Shown: positions 10,401 to 17,780, numbered from the stretch's first letter. The stretch is DNA of 64,000 nt from CAZIUL01 sp964542475 (GCA_964542475.1 CAZIUL010000016.1:1-64000); one strand, 5' to 3'. The notes: generated by a model from the sequence alone, not told the origin. Numbers and translations are program-made.

Positions 10401-11120
10401 GGGCCCTTCGTTGTTTACATCCACTCCATCGATCAGAACGGTGCAGAAGACGTGGTTGCCGTCCTCATCCGTGATTGTGAGGAAATCAGGGTCCAGGTAA
10501 TCCAGGGAAGGCTGGGATTGATCGAAGATCGATTCCGGATCGACATCGAACGGTATTATGAGCTGGAGAAACTGGGTTCCATCCGTACCGTATGCATCCG
10601 CTGTCGCAGGCATCGTATCCGGGAACTGGTACTTGTACATGTTGGTCCCATCGATAGGGACCCACTCATCAGTCCAAACCATCGGATCAGCATACCCGTC
10701 ATGCTTTACCGGAGGTTTGGACACGCACGCGGCGAGTTCGATATCAAGGAGGCGGTTTGCCGCGTTGCCAAAGCTCTCGATATCATTGATCGGTGTGTCT
10801 ACAATGCCGTCGTTATCCGAATCATACCACTCCGACTCCATTGGAGTCTGAGGATTGAAATACCTTGTTTCGTAGTACGGGTCATCGTCAGGTATATATG
10901 GATTATCCCTTAGAATCTCGTTTCCCTGGATTTCAATGGCTGGAAGTTCCTGATAAAGGTTGGTATCGCGGCCGCTGGAACTGTTATTGCCGCCGTCATC
11001 CGCATCGTTTCGGTTTCCGGGTGTGCGTGCAAAGCCTGCCATGAGGAACGAGGCTGTTATCAAGGATAAGCAGCCACCGACAATTAATCTTTTTCGATAT
11101 GAGTGGAATTGCCTGTGCAT
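7491..11120 (-). CDS. Large secreted YVTN beta-propeller / Ig-like surface protein
   Basis: A 1209-residue protein with a basic N-terminus and hydrophobic signal (about 12-30), preceded by a strong AAGGAGG nine bases or so before the ATG. The middle is Asp/Asn/Gly/Pro-rich and beta-strand-like. An SbsA-type Ig-like domain is visible near residue 366 (FIIRFNKP). At about 830-1000 there are several YVTN-type repeats with the pattern 'VAVSxDxKKLYVSN' and 'NTISIINPATNTV', which build a beta-propeller. No catalytic residues are recognised. It probably sits on or is released from the cell surface, with a binding or scaffold role. It ends 17 bp from the convergent haem protein gene. Confidence 0.75.
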   Translation of the reverse strand: MHRQFHSYRKRLIVGGCLSLITASFLMAGFARTPGNRNDADDGGNNSSSGRDTNLYQELPAIEIQGNEILRDNPYIPDDDPYYETRYFNPQTPMESEWYDSDNDGIVDTPINDIESFGNAANRLLDIELAACVSKPPVKHDGYADPMVWTDEWVPIDGTNMYKYQFPDTMPATADAYGTDGTQFLQLIIPFDVDPESIFDQSQPSLDYLDPDFLTITDEDGNHVFCTVLIDGVDVNNEGPGGSVNPYQGAELELKGVNFDPGPDASSIVFIAQGQAGQTGSVPDDMPFNPWSSGKSEIRIHLIKAKNKVGYLIALDSQWLVMKEGGQPDELQMTGITPTNPVTDTWGNPVIDPDGNFILTHRDTDFIIRFNKPVIPETVGQSIVFGGPPFNGNTAPLPSSLAWNPPPPGQNPCDDNGTYFDPVAPNVALITKLIFPDGTPGNTEAVIPFRCHPLHQNNLTAYVLNPTIDLPGSSDLGYPPFQDPSVTEITRMRLTVQIYMHDENEMTGKPDLNAGQPVNMGACGFFKATMNLSDGVTFTINSGGRHVNAPVSPMALYYAMGPNGLGVVDLDGNGFTTNDPDFSMAALVTSERFYNRFGNSGMGIGNNYSYGAKATGGPPYVGLGSTTPMPGVNEGSTGIDEVVRDSNGNPMLFPDPDDLFCNISDVEVGEFLDTVFFDAGNGWAHKSFHLSAINIAATGIWANNLISTPPTPNPPPLSIPIGMRPTHVTLDEFGLSDEGAFVITGKEVFTVDLPGLGVGYAPNTGFIHLMPAELAGSPCDESFPPNRSQWPGSSGPSIPDYMNLGPVAESSTIGIGWYYGSRQQIGNFLFVADKSNNQVRVLNSNTMELITSLTGLSSPDSVAVSCDLKKLYVSNSGSGYVTVFNVNPKSDGFLNPITNIQVGTQPKGICCQPDMEDVLVCNYGSNTISIINPATNTVRKTVSSLVNKPWDLVAAPRQFTGLGFSTGVYHAYISNYGGNNVLVFESGPDGFGGIGYDDILDSVPQTGPNGQQFLLIQDPRGICYDPLHNHQQLLAGGCYVAHRSGSHAVVSRIQFYAQQGPHGPHFIDNFYMKNIRSGHAFPGFGIRSFLITSQWGGPANPLSGTSATDVALLDYNRECWLYQNWLSSFYVTSLGDLGENPAVNLPSNNKHPIRIVGGAINQTLLPDRLYVSYQYTPVIDVVDPASSQVVKTITGLPSGAKVLKTYFKF

Positions 11121-11194
11121 GTTCGCCTCCTTGTTTGAGCAAAACCGGGGCTTTCTTCATTGGGCATACAAATCAGGAGTCGGGTTCGGGAGAC

Positions 11195-11216
11195 GATAAC
11201 CTGTTTCAGGTTTATC
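11195..11216. promoter_or_regulatory. Inverted repeat in the leader of the propeller gene
   Basis: AACCTG-TTT-CAGGTT (11198-11212) is flanked by GATA/TATC, giving a nearly perfect 9-10 bp dyad with one bulged base. It lies about 11-32 bases downstream of the candidate -10 of the minus-strand gene. It could be an operator or an RNA hairpin. Confidence 0.35.
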
Positions 11217-11226
11217 TTGGACAATG

Positions 11227-11255
11227 ATGATACACATTATGCACAAGCTTGCCAA
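11227..11255 (-). promoter_or_regulatory. Candidate sigma-70 promoter for the propeller gene
   Basis: Reading the minus strand, TTGGCA (11250-11255), a 17-bp spacer and TATCAT (11227-11232) match the consensus at 5/6 and 5/6. The leader would be about 100 bases. Confidence 0.55.
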
Positions 11256-11274
11256 CATAAAACAGGCCGCGTTC

Positions 11275-12330
11275 TTACCGCCCGTCCAGGGCTGCGCGGA
11301 TCATGGCAAAGCAGTTCTCATCGGGCATGTACTCGGGCACGCTGTTTCCTGTTCCAAGAGCGAACCCTCCCCTTGTGCTTGCGCGCTCGAGCATGGCTTT
11401 GCTGCGCTGGTATACATCCTCGGCAGAGCAGCGGCACATGAAATCAACATCGATGCCGCCAAGGATGGCGATGCGGTCCCCGTACTTTTCATAAGCTTCT
11501 TCAACCGGCTGGATCGAATCCTCGAACGAGTGTTTTCCGTCGTACCCGAGCTCGTCGATGATCTCGTCCATTACCTTTTCCAGGTTGCCGCAGGAGTGGA
11601 GGATCGCGGGCTTCCCGGAGCTGTGGATCGCCTCGACGATCTTCTTGTGCCAGGGGAAGAGAAAACGCCGCATTGCTTCCGGCGAAAAGAATGTCTGCGT
11701 CTTGAAGCCCCAATCGTCGTTTGAGATGCAGGCCCCCACAGCCTCGTGCCTGCCCGCGATCTCGTAGTAGCGCACGAGGCGCTCGCCCACCTCGGCGAAG
11801 ATGGCTTCTGCCAGCTTCTCGTTGTCAGCCATCATGTAGCAGAGGTTTTCGTAGCCCGCGATCCCGATGGCGATCTCCTCCACGCCCATGGGCCCGCACA
11901 GAACAAGCTTCATTCCGTCCGGAAGCTCCCGGGACAGCTCGTCCAGGGTTTTGTAGTCCGCTGCATCCGGATCGGGCCACGGGTAGGTTTCGAATGAAGC
12001 GCGGTCCGTGATGAGTGTGCCCTCGTTCAGGGAATAGCTTTTCTTGCACTCCTTTTCACCGGTGGGAAAGGAAAAACCCGGAACGAGATATGTGTAGTAG
12101 TCATAGCCCGCGGATCGAAAGGCGCGCAAGGCCGTGGAATGGGGGGCGGGGCCGTCGCCGCTGTTTTCTTTGCAGGCCTTGGTGCCTGCAAGCTTCTCGT
12201 AGACTGGATCGTTGAGATAGAACTCGAAAAGCGTGGGCCTCTTTGGAACCTCGCGGCGCAGCACAGCCAGGAGGTTCTCGAAGTCGGGGGAATCATCCGC
12301 CCTGGGAATTTCGCTCCAATCGGTTTTCAT
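11275..12330 (-). CDS. Uroporphyrinogen-decarboxylase-fold protein (methyltransferase-like)
   Basis: A 351-residue cytosolic protein of the URO-D/MtaA superfamily. Visible family features are the LCGPMGVEE segment in the middle, an ILHSCGN motif whose His-x-Cys pair matches the zinc site of corrinoid-dependent methyltransferases, an ILGGIDVDF strand and a C-terminal ALGTGNSVPEYMP segment. True haem-pathway HemE enzymes lack the HSCG motif. A methyl transfer or related role is therefore more likely than coproporphyrinogen formation, but the substrate cannot be read from sequence. No corrinoid protein gene is adjacent. The family is widespread in polysaccharide-degrading PVC-like bacteria, often of unknown function. 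Two candidate operators lie upstream. Confidence 0.75.
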   Translation of the reverse strand: MKTDWSEIPRADDSPDFENLLAVLRREVPKRPTLFEFYLNDPVYEKLAGTKACKENSGDGPAPHSTALRAFRSAGYDYYTYLVPGFSFPTGEKECKKSYSLNEGTLITDRASFETYPWPDPDAADYKTLDELSRELPDGMKLVLCGPMGVEEIAIGIAGYENLCYMMADNEKLAEAIFAEVGERLVRYYEIAGRHEAVGACISNDDWGFKTQTFFSPEAMRRFLFPWHKKIVEAIHSSGKPAILHSCGNLEKVMDEIIDELGYDGKHSFEDSIQPVEEAYEKYGDRIAILGGIDVDFMCRCSAEDVYQRSKAMLERASTRGGFALGTGNSVPEYMPDENCFAMIRAALDGR

Positions 12331-12374
12331 GATCTCTTGCTGCGGAGGTGGCGCGCTCCTCTTTCCTCCGGTGC

Positions 12375-12426
12375 AAAAACCGGTTTACATGGTTTTTTCA
12401 ATCCACTGTTATGGGAACCGGTTTTT
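12375..12426. promoter_or_regulatory. Pair of ACCGGT palindromic sites upstream of the URO-D-like gene
   Basis: Two palindromes, AAACCGGTTT (12377-12386) and AACCGGTT (12416-12423), lie about 39 bp apart. Together they also form an 11-bp inverted repeat (12375-12385 with 12416-12426). They fall in the 193-bp gap upstream of the minus-strand gene. CG-centred palindromes of this form are typical of LacI-family operators. Confidence 0.4.
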
Positions 12427-12523
12427 TCTCGACGGGAAACAGCTCCCAGTCGCATTTGAGAACAACCGTGTGCTTGTCCAGCGAATCATTCGCTACCCTC
12501 CACGAGTAGCTGCAGGTTCCGCC

Positions 12524-13762
12524 TCAGCCGAACTTGAAGACGGCCTCGTGCACGACATCGCCCGCCTCGTTGAGGATCTCGAAAGGGATCCCCTCGATCA
12601 TCTGCCCATCGCTGTTCCGGTACCCACCGAATTTGTTGCCCTTTGCCGTTGTGAGGACAAGGTTAAGCCGGATCTCTTCCCTCTCCGTGTTCGCCTTGAC
12701 AGCAGCCGTGAGCTTCGTCTCGAAGTCAAGCACGGTTTTTTCCCCGGCTTTGATCTCCACCGTACTTTCCGCTGGATCGTTATACGTGCAGGAGATGCTT
12801 TGATCTTTGTTGCTCCGGCTGTAATAAGCAAGTTTCCAGCTCCCGGCCGGAAGCGCGCGCGCCTCGCCCGCCTGAATGAACTCATTGCCCCAGTCAGGGT
12901 GGTTCAGCAGGAATGCGGTGTCTGATACTGACGTGGCCGCTTCGCCGAATTTAATGTCGAGCTTCCCGAACGTGAGCTTCTGCTCCTCATCGCTGAAATC
13001 AATCGCGTATGCGCTGCCTCCAATCACGATTTTTTTCCGCAGCGGCTTCGTATTGACGCCCCGGGCCGATTGCTCTTTTTTCCCCGCGGGAGTCAGGCGA
13101 AGCATGTCGGACCGCCAATCCCCTTCCTGCTGGAAGTCGCCGAAGGAGCCGTTCAGGCACTGGTCCTCCAGAACGACATCATACGATGTGCCGGAGAGGG
13201 TCGCCTTTCCTTCAAGGCATCCCCAAGAAGAAACCCCAAGAGCGTAGTACTCCCTTTCGGTCATAGTGGGTGTCTCTTTCAAGTGGGTTACCATGTAGTA
13301 GACATTCACGTGCAGGGGCTCTCCGCTTTCCCGGGCGAAGGGGATCTTTTCCGCGCAGAGCACTGTGTACCGGTCGCCCGGATTGTCGTACGGATACGGT
13401 ATGGGGAACAGGGGAAAACGCTCCCCGGGATCGAGAGCCTGGTTGTGGTTGAGGTCCAGGTAAAATGTGTCCGGCTTTTCTCCGTTCTCCTCCTTTGTGT
13501 CCACGGAAGCGATCCAGGATCGGTTGGTGGTCAGCTCGCTTGGAAAGAATACGTCAAAGGTCATCGCCCTTTCCGTCAGGGAAATAGCATCCTTTTTCCA
13601 TCCGGTCTTGCCCTCTTCAATGGGCTGTAGACCGTAGAAGTATGAGGGTGTCTTTTCGCCTTGCGCGTAGGAGAGGACGACCTCTTCGGTTTCAATGAAA
13701 GAAGCGAAGGAGAGGAACAGGAAAGCTGCAACCAAGACCTGCAGGAACCGTTGAAGAAGCAT
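12524..13762 (-). CDS. Exported protein of unknown function with an EF-hand/dockerin-like loop
   Basis: The ATG at 13762 was chosen because GGAGG stands just before it; an in-frame ATG at 13828 would put about 20 residues in front of the signal peptide. The resulting 412-residue protein has a signal segment (about 3-22) and then beta-rich sequence. Residues 103-114 form a Ca-binding-like loop (DLNHNQALDPGE) of the type seen in EF-hand and dockerin repeats. A second beta-rich half resembles a carbohydrate-binding or transthyretin-like fold, but no family is recognised with confidence. It precedes the URO-D-like gene on the same strand with a 193-bp gap, so co-transcription is uncertain. Confidence 0.6.
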   Translation of the reverse strand: MLLQRFLQVLVAAFLFLSFASFIETEEVVLSYAQGEKTPSYFYGLQPIEEGKTGWKKDAISLTERAMTFDVFFPSELTTNRSWIASVDTKEENGEKPDTFYLDLNHNQALDPGERFPLFPIPYPYDNPGDRYTVLCAEKIPFARESGEPLHVNVYYMVTHLKETPTMTEREYYALGVSSWGCLEGKATLSGTSYDVVLEDQCLNGSFGDFQQEGDWRSDMLRLTPAGKKEQSARGVNTKPLRKKIVIGGSAYAIDFSDEEQKLTFGKLDIKFGEAATSVSDTAFLLNHPDWGNEFIQAGEARALPAGSWKLAYYSRSNKDQSISCTYNDPAESTVEIKAGEKTVLDFETKLTAAVKANTEREEIRLNLVLTTAKGNKFGGYRNSDGQMIEGIPFEILNEAGDVVHEAVFKFG

Positions 13763-13864
13763 GACGCGGTCCTCCTTTCGGAAAAAAAAGAAGGGTGTTT
13801 CATCGTGCTGATTATATCGTAACCGCACCGTTGTTCCTGTCTGTTTTTTCGTTTTGTTTCCCTT

Positions 13865-13890
13865 GCCCGCATCCTGGAAGGGATACGGGC
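13865..13890 (-). repeat. Stem-loop just downstream of the FGE/C-type-lectin-fold fragment
   Basis: On the minus strand GCCCGTATCC, a six-base loop and GGATGCGGGC form a 10-bp stem with one G-U pair. It starts 15 bases after the TAA of the fragment. No T-run follows, which argues against an ordinary intrinsic terminator. DGR variable regions often have such a hairpin immediately downstream. Confidence 0.5.
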
Positions 13891-13905
13891 TCTTGTAGGT
13901 TCAGG

Positions 13906-14142
13906 TTATAAGGGCATTTTCCGGAGCAAGCGGAAACCGATGTCGGCGAACCGATTGACGGGGTAGCGGTAGTTGCGTACCGCACAACGAAGGGAGTTGA
14001 AGTTACCGTACCACGAGCCGCCGCGAAGAACACGGTATGTACCGCTCGCAGGATCATGAGGATTGTAGTACGGGCTCGATCTGTAGTAGTTGTCATCGTG
14101 CCAGTCGTTGCACCTTCCCTCCCATCCGGCCATACGGTTCAA
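13906..14142 (-). pseudogene. C-terminal fragment of an FGE-sulfatase / C-type-lectin-fold protein, DGR variable-region-like
   Basis: Only the last third of the family is present (78 codons from a TTG, or 75 from ATG 14133). The fragment begins in the conserved 'MAGNVWEWCNDW' block, here altered to MAGWEGRCNDW, as if NV were lost and the second Trp region changed. The rest is intact: DDNYY, RVLRGGSW and IGFRLLR. Between GGSW and GFR the positions that are usually Asn in DGR template repeats are mostly NNC codons (TAC, AAC, TTC, TCC, CGC, GTC, GCC, GAC). This is what adenine mutagenesis of AAC codons yields. The frame upstream holds no further FGE sequence because it runs into the barrel gene, whose stop it overlaps. 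It may be a relic, a short expressed piece or a remote DGR target; no reverse transcriptase was recognised in the window. Confidence 0.65.
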
Positions 14143-14783
14143 AACCTGAACTGTACTCCCAGCATCACTGCCCAGAACGGAAAATCCCTGAGGTGCTCTC
14201 TATCCGATGGCTGGTTGTAAGTGCCTTCCAGAAACAGGCCCACGTTTTTGTTCACATATCCTTCAGCACCTAATCCAAACCTCATCACTCCATCGCCTTC
14301 TTTTTCCTTGATGTTCAAGCCCACCTCATCACGCGCTCTCGCAGCCATGTAGCCGAGCCCGAACAATCCATACAAATGGCACCGCGGATGAACCGGGATG
14401 AATCCCTTGATGTTTGCTCCCAACGACCACGCGCTGGCCTCCGCCACATCAGTGTCATCGGATTCGAACTCCATGTCTTCGACATTTTGGAATATTGCTT
14501 CCACTGCCCAGTTTTTTTCAAATCGATACCCCGCGCGGACATCGCCTGCGAGAGTATTATCCACATCCACATCGGTACCCAGGGTCTCCTCGGTCTTATC
14601 GAGATCAAAATCGGGCATGATCATTCCAAAGCCCACACCCACATATGGACCCGGTTCGACGAATTTTTGAAGTTCTTCTTCATCGTAGTCAGCCAGGGAA
14701 ATACAGCCTGTAAAGGTTGCTGCTGCAGACAACAAGACCGCCGAACAAACAAGAAAGACGGTGATTCTTGCGGCTTTTCTCAT
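14139..14783 (-). CDS. Outer-membrane beta-barrel protein (OmpA/OprF-like N-terminal type)
   Basis: The start at ATG 14783 is supported by GAGGAG seven bases upstream; the longer frame to 14864 lacks this. The 214-residue product has a signal peptide, possibly a lipobox (TFTGC, Cys27). It then has alternating amphipathic strands (GPYVGVGFGMI, AGDVRAGYRF, HLYGLFGLGY, GVMRFGLGAEGY, NVGLFLEGTY) and ends in VQFRF with a terminal Phe. This is the pattern of an eight-stranded outer-membrane barrel. An acidic loop (about 45-62) could bind cations. It probably has a structural or small-porin role. Its stop codon overlaps the start of the FGE-like fragment by four bases. Confidence 0.75.
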   Translation of the reverse strand: MRKAARITVFLVCSAVLLSAAATFTGCISLADYDEEELQKFVEPGPYVGVGFGMIMPDFDLDKTEETLGTDVDVDNTLAGDVRAGYRFEKNWAVEAIFQNVEDMEFESDDTDVAEASAWSLGANIKGFIPVHPRCHLYGLFGLGYMAARARDEVGLNIKEKEGDGVMRFGLGAEGYVNKNVGLFLEGTYNQPSDREHLRDFPFWAVMLGVQFRF

Positions 14784-14803
14784 GTCATTCTCCTCTCTCA
14801 TAT

Positions 14804-14817
14804 ACGGACAGGTCCGT
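14804..14817. promoter_or_regulatory. Palindrome in the leader of the barrel gene
   Basis: ACGGAC-AG-GTCCGT is a perfect 6+2+6 dyad about 20 bases before the ATG of the minus-strand barrel gene. It could be a repressor site or a hairpin next to the ribosome binding site. Confidence 0.35.
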
Positions 14818-14900
14818 GCAGGCGTCCATTGAATCCGCTCTGGCGCATGGCAATATATGGTCAAACGCCGGCTTCTATCTTCGCATTCTTCTCTGCTCCT

Positions 14901-14929
14901 GTTATACCAATAAGAGAGAAAGCAGCCAA
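14901..14929 (-). promoter_or_regulatory. Candidate sigma-70 promoter for the barrel gene
   Basis: On the minus strand TTGGCT (14924-14929), a 17-bp spacer and TATAAC (14901-14906) match the consensus at 4/6 and 5/6. The predicted leader is about 110 bases and contains the palindrome at 14804. Confidence 0.5.
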
Positions 14930-14960
14930 TACCGATCGCAGGTCCGGAAATTAATTTTCA

Positions 14961-16415
14961 CTACTTGGTGTAACCCAGCTCGCGGAGCTGGTCCAACAGC
15001 TCCTTCGGCAGGTCTTCCCTTTTCACGCCCTCGCCTCCGAACGCGGATTTGAGCGTGATGTTGGCCTTGTTGATTTTTCCCATGAGCATCCCGAGCTGCC
15101 TCACGATATCCTCGTTTTCGTCCTGCATCTCGTTGAGCTCTCCCGGGTCGCCCTTCAGGTCGTAGAGCCATGCCTTGCCCGCATCGTCCGAGGCAATAAG
15201 TTTCCAGCGAAGCGACTGTATCGCCTTGAAGGGTGAGTGCCCGCACTCGCTGAAGTTGAACCTCTTGTCGGCGCCCGCGGCACTGTCGCCGTTCTTCAGG
15301 CACAAATACAGGCTCTCCCCCAGCCATTCGGGACGGCTCTGCAGGCCGACCGCTTCCGCTAGTGTGGGCAGAAGATCGATGTGGCGGAACATGGTTTTTC
15401 GAACGCCTGGCTCGATGTCGGGGTGGTGGATGATCATGGGGATGCTTATCTGTTCCTCGTAGTGGGAGTAGCCGTGACCGGTCCGGCCCCGCTCGATGAA
15501 CTCCTCGCCGTGGTCCGAGGTGACGGCCACCACGGTTTTTGAAAGCAGGCCCTTTCGGTCCAGGTATTCCAGCAGAATGCCGACGTGGCGGTCCACCCAG
15601 AAAATGGATGCATCGTACAGGTCTATCAGGAAGCTCAGGTCGTCGTCCGTCAGGGAGCTCACGAACTCCTCGTTTTTGAAGCTCTGAACCTTTCTTGCCA
15701 GATCCGGATCCGTTGCGAGGCGCGGGCTCGCCTTTCGCGAGAATTTCCTGTAATACTCGTCAGGCGGAGCATAACGATGTACGTCATACGTGTGAAAGAA
15801 GAAGAAGAACCGCTCCTGGCCGTGCTTGTCGATCCACTTTATTGCTTCTTTCACGCCGTGGTCCACATGCTTCGCCGACTGGAAGTAATAGTCGAACCCC
15901 TGGTCGAATCCGAACCTGGCATGCACATAGCCGCCTTCGGTCACCGCGTGCGTGCTGTATCCGTGCGCCTTGAAGAACTCGGCCATGGTTTCGACCCTGT
16001 CCGCGATGCTGCCGGTTTCGGGAAACCGCTCGATCCCGAGCGCTGTCGGGTAGAGCGATGTCAGCATGGATGCGTGCGCAGGCGCAGTCCACGGCGCGTG
16101 GCTGTAAGCCCGCTCGAACCGCACCGCCTTCGCGGCGAAGTCATCGATCCTGGGGCTCACCTTTCTTTCGTAGCCATAAACGTGGAGGTGATCCGCCCTC
16201 AACGTGTCCAGCGAGATGAGCAGGACGTTGTATGCGGATGCGGGACCGGCCGAACCATCGCCTGAAACCGGCGCCTCATCGCCATTCTCCGGGTCGCTGC
16301 TCCCACATGCCGGTAAAACGCAAAACAGTGCGGTCAGGATGCAGGTCAACACCGGGTAAATGGGGTTGATGCCGATGCCTTGCCCCAGGGTCAGGTTTTT
16401 CAATTGCGGCGTCAT
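14961..16415 (-). CDS. Sulfatase-superfamily lipoprotein lacking the FGly cysteine
   Basis: The start at ATG 16415 is preceded by an AAGG-type site and gives a 484-residue protein with a signal ending in LPAC (lipobox Cys37). The alkaline-phosphatase/sulfatase core is clear: VLLISLDTLRADH near the N-terminus, VTSDHGEEF for metal binding, and a C-terminal substrate region. At the position of the sulfatase CxPxR motif it reads TAPAH (Thr110 in place of Cys, His in place of Arg). It therefore cannot carry formylglycine and may be a phosphatase, phosphotransferase or phosphodiesterase rather than a sulfatase. A run of eight G (16476-16483) lies about 60 bp upstream. Confidence 0.75.
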   Translation of the reverse strand: MTPQLKNLTLGQGIGINPIYPVLTCILTALFCVLPACGSSDPENGDEAPVSGDGSAGPASAYNVLLISLDTLRADHLHVYGYERKVSPRIDDFAAKAVRFERAYSHAPWTAPAHASMLTSLYPTALGIERFPETGSIADRVETMAEFFKAHGYSTHAVTEGGYVHARFGFDQGFDYYFQSAKHVDHGVKEAIKWIDKHGQERFFFFFHTYDVHRYAPPDEYYRKFSRKASPRLATDPDLARKVQSFKNEEFVSSLTDDDLSFLIDLYDASIFWVDRHVGILLEYLDRKGLLSKTVVAVTSDHGEEFIERGRTGHGYSHYEEQISIPMIIHHPDIEPGVRKTMFRHIDLLPTLAEAVGLQSRPEWLGESLYLCLKNGDSAAGADKRFNFSECGHSPFKAIQSLRWKLIASDDAGKAWLYDLKGDPGELNEMQDENEDIVRQLGMLMGKINKANITLKSAFGGEGVKREDLPKELLDQLRELGYTK

Positions 16416-16475
16416 CAGCCTTCCTTTCCTTACACGGTGAAAAAAAAACCAAACATGGGACCGGAGGGCAACCAA

Positions 16476-16483
16476 GGGGGGGG
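16476..16483. repeat. Run of eight G upstream of the sulfatase-like gene
   Basis: A plain G8 homopolymer (C8 on the strand of the downstream gene), 60 bp before its chosen ATG. Such runs can slip during replication; no effect is demonstrated here. Confidence 0.3.
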
Positions 16484-16615
16484 TGCCCCGACACGATGAA
16501 TGCAGACATTCCGTGTACGGGCGACCGGCCGCCCCTGCAACATGATAATGAATTTATTCCTGTTTGCCGAGAAATATGAAGCGACAAAAATGATGAAGAG
16601 AACAGGGTTTGAAAG

Positions 16616-16621
16616 TATAAT
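16616..16621 (+). promoter_or_regulatory. Perfect TATAAT eight bases before the carbamate kinase ATG
   Basis: TATAAT ends eight bases before ATG 16630, so transcription would begin at or next to the start codon and give a leaderless mRNA. No Shine-Dalgarno site is present. No good -35 is seen at 16-18 bp, which lowers confidence. Confidence 0.35.
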
Positions 16622-16629
16622 CTGATCTC

Positions 16630-17574
16630 ATGACCACGAAAAAGAGGATTGTCATAGCTCTTGGCGGCAACGCCATCATCAAGGAGTATCAGCGCGGAAC
16701 CGTGCCGGAACAGTTTGCCAACGCCCGCGAATCGCTCAAGGACATCGTTGGGCTGATAAAGGAGGGGCATGAGCTCGTGATCACACACGGGAACGGCCCG
16801 CAGGTTGGTAACATCCTGATCAGGGTGGAAGAGTCCAAGGAGCATGCATATGAGCTGCCGCTCGGCGTGTGCGTTGCCGAAAGCCAAGGGGAGATGGGCT
16901 ACATGATAGCCCAGACCATCAGGAACTTTTTCGTTCTGGAGGGCATCGACAAGGAGGTGATCGCGCTTCTGACCCAGGTGATAGTGGATCCGGACCACCC
17001 TCAGACCTTCGCGCCGACAAAACCGGTGGGCCGCTTCCTGGACGAGCGACAGGCCGAGCAGTTGAGGAGCAGGGGCGTGCCGGTCGTGGAAGACGCGGGG
17101 CGCGGATTCCGGCGGGTCGTGCCTTCTCCCGTGCCCTTGAAGGTTGTCGAGAGCGCTGTCATCCAGCGGATGCTCGACGAGGGGATCCTTGTCGTGGCTG
17201 CCGGCGGCGGGGGCATGCCGGTTTACATAGATCATCGCGGGTGTCTCGAGGGAGTTGATGCTGTTGTGGACAAGGATCTTGCTTCGTCCCTGCTCGCCAC
17301 CGAAATAGGTGCTGAAGAGCTCGTGATCCTCACGGCTGAGGAGAAGGTGTTCCTCAACTTCCGCAAGCCCGATCAGAAAGCCCTGGACATGGTTACCGTA
17401 GCGGAGATGAAGGGGTACCTGAAAGACGGCCATTTTCCCCCCGGAAGCATGGGGCCCAAGATCGAAGCCGCGGTGCGGTTCTTCGAAAACGGGGGAAAGA
17501 GCGTTGTCATCACCTCATCGGAAAAACTGAAAGCAGCCTGCCGCCACGAAGCAGGCACGATCATCACCCCTTGA
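16630..17574 (+). CDS. arcC: Carbamate kinase
   Basis: A 314-residue cytosolic enzyme of the amino-acid kinase family that interconverts carbamoyl phosphate plus ADP with carbamate plus ATP. The N-terminal IALGGNAI glycine loop, VITHGNGPQVGN, GYMIAQT, the KPVGRF segment and the basic RRVVPSP motif are all present. So are AAGGGGMPV and the C-terminal GSMGPKIEA ATP-site motif. The length is normal for ArcC. No arginine deiminase or ornithine/putrescine carbamoyltransferase gene is adjacent, so the source of carbamoyl phosphate (arginine, agmatine or ureide breakdown) is unknown. It lies about 200 bp upstream of pta on the same strand; both support ATP formation from acyl phosphates. Confidence 0.93.
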   Translation: MTTKKRIVIALGGNAIIKEYQRGTVPEQFANARESLKDIVGLIKEGHELVITHGNGPQVGNILIRVEESKEHAYELPLGVCVAESQGEMGYMIAQTIRNFFVLEGIDKEVIALLTQVIVDPDHPQTFAPTKPVGRFLDERQAEQLRSRGVPVVEDAGRGFRRVVPSPVPLKVVESAVIQRMLDEGILVVAAGGGGMPVYIDHRGCLEGVDAVVDKDLASSLLATEIGAEELVILTAEEKVFLNFRKPDQKALDMVTVAEMKGYLKDGHFPPGSMGPKIEAAVRFFENGGKSVVITSSEKLKAACRHEAGTIITP

Positions 17575-17780
17575 TCCCTTGCCTCCGGCCTTCACCCCAT
17601 AAATAAAGCAATCCAGCGGTTTTTCTTTTGCAGTTCCGTTCTTGATCGGTTATTCACGACCGCTTTTCACAAGCCTGCGAAAGAGGTTCTGTTTTTTTGA
17701 GTAGAGCTCGTATAACGCGGCATGAAAAGCCGATGTTTACCCCATGTGCCTTGATCGATTGTTGAACGAGACCTGAAACC

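Noticed and set aside
9756..10913. Open frame of 385 codons on the plus strand
   Set aside because: It is antisense to the propeller gene; the composition is Arg/Val-rich without structure.
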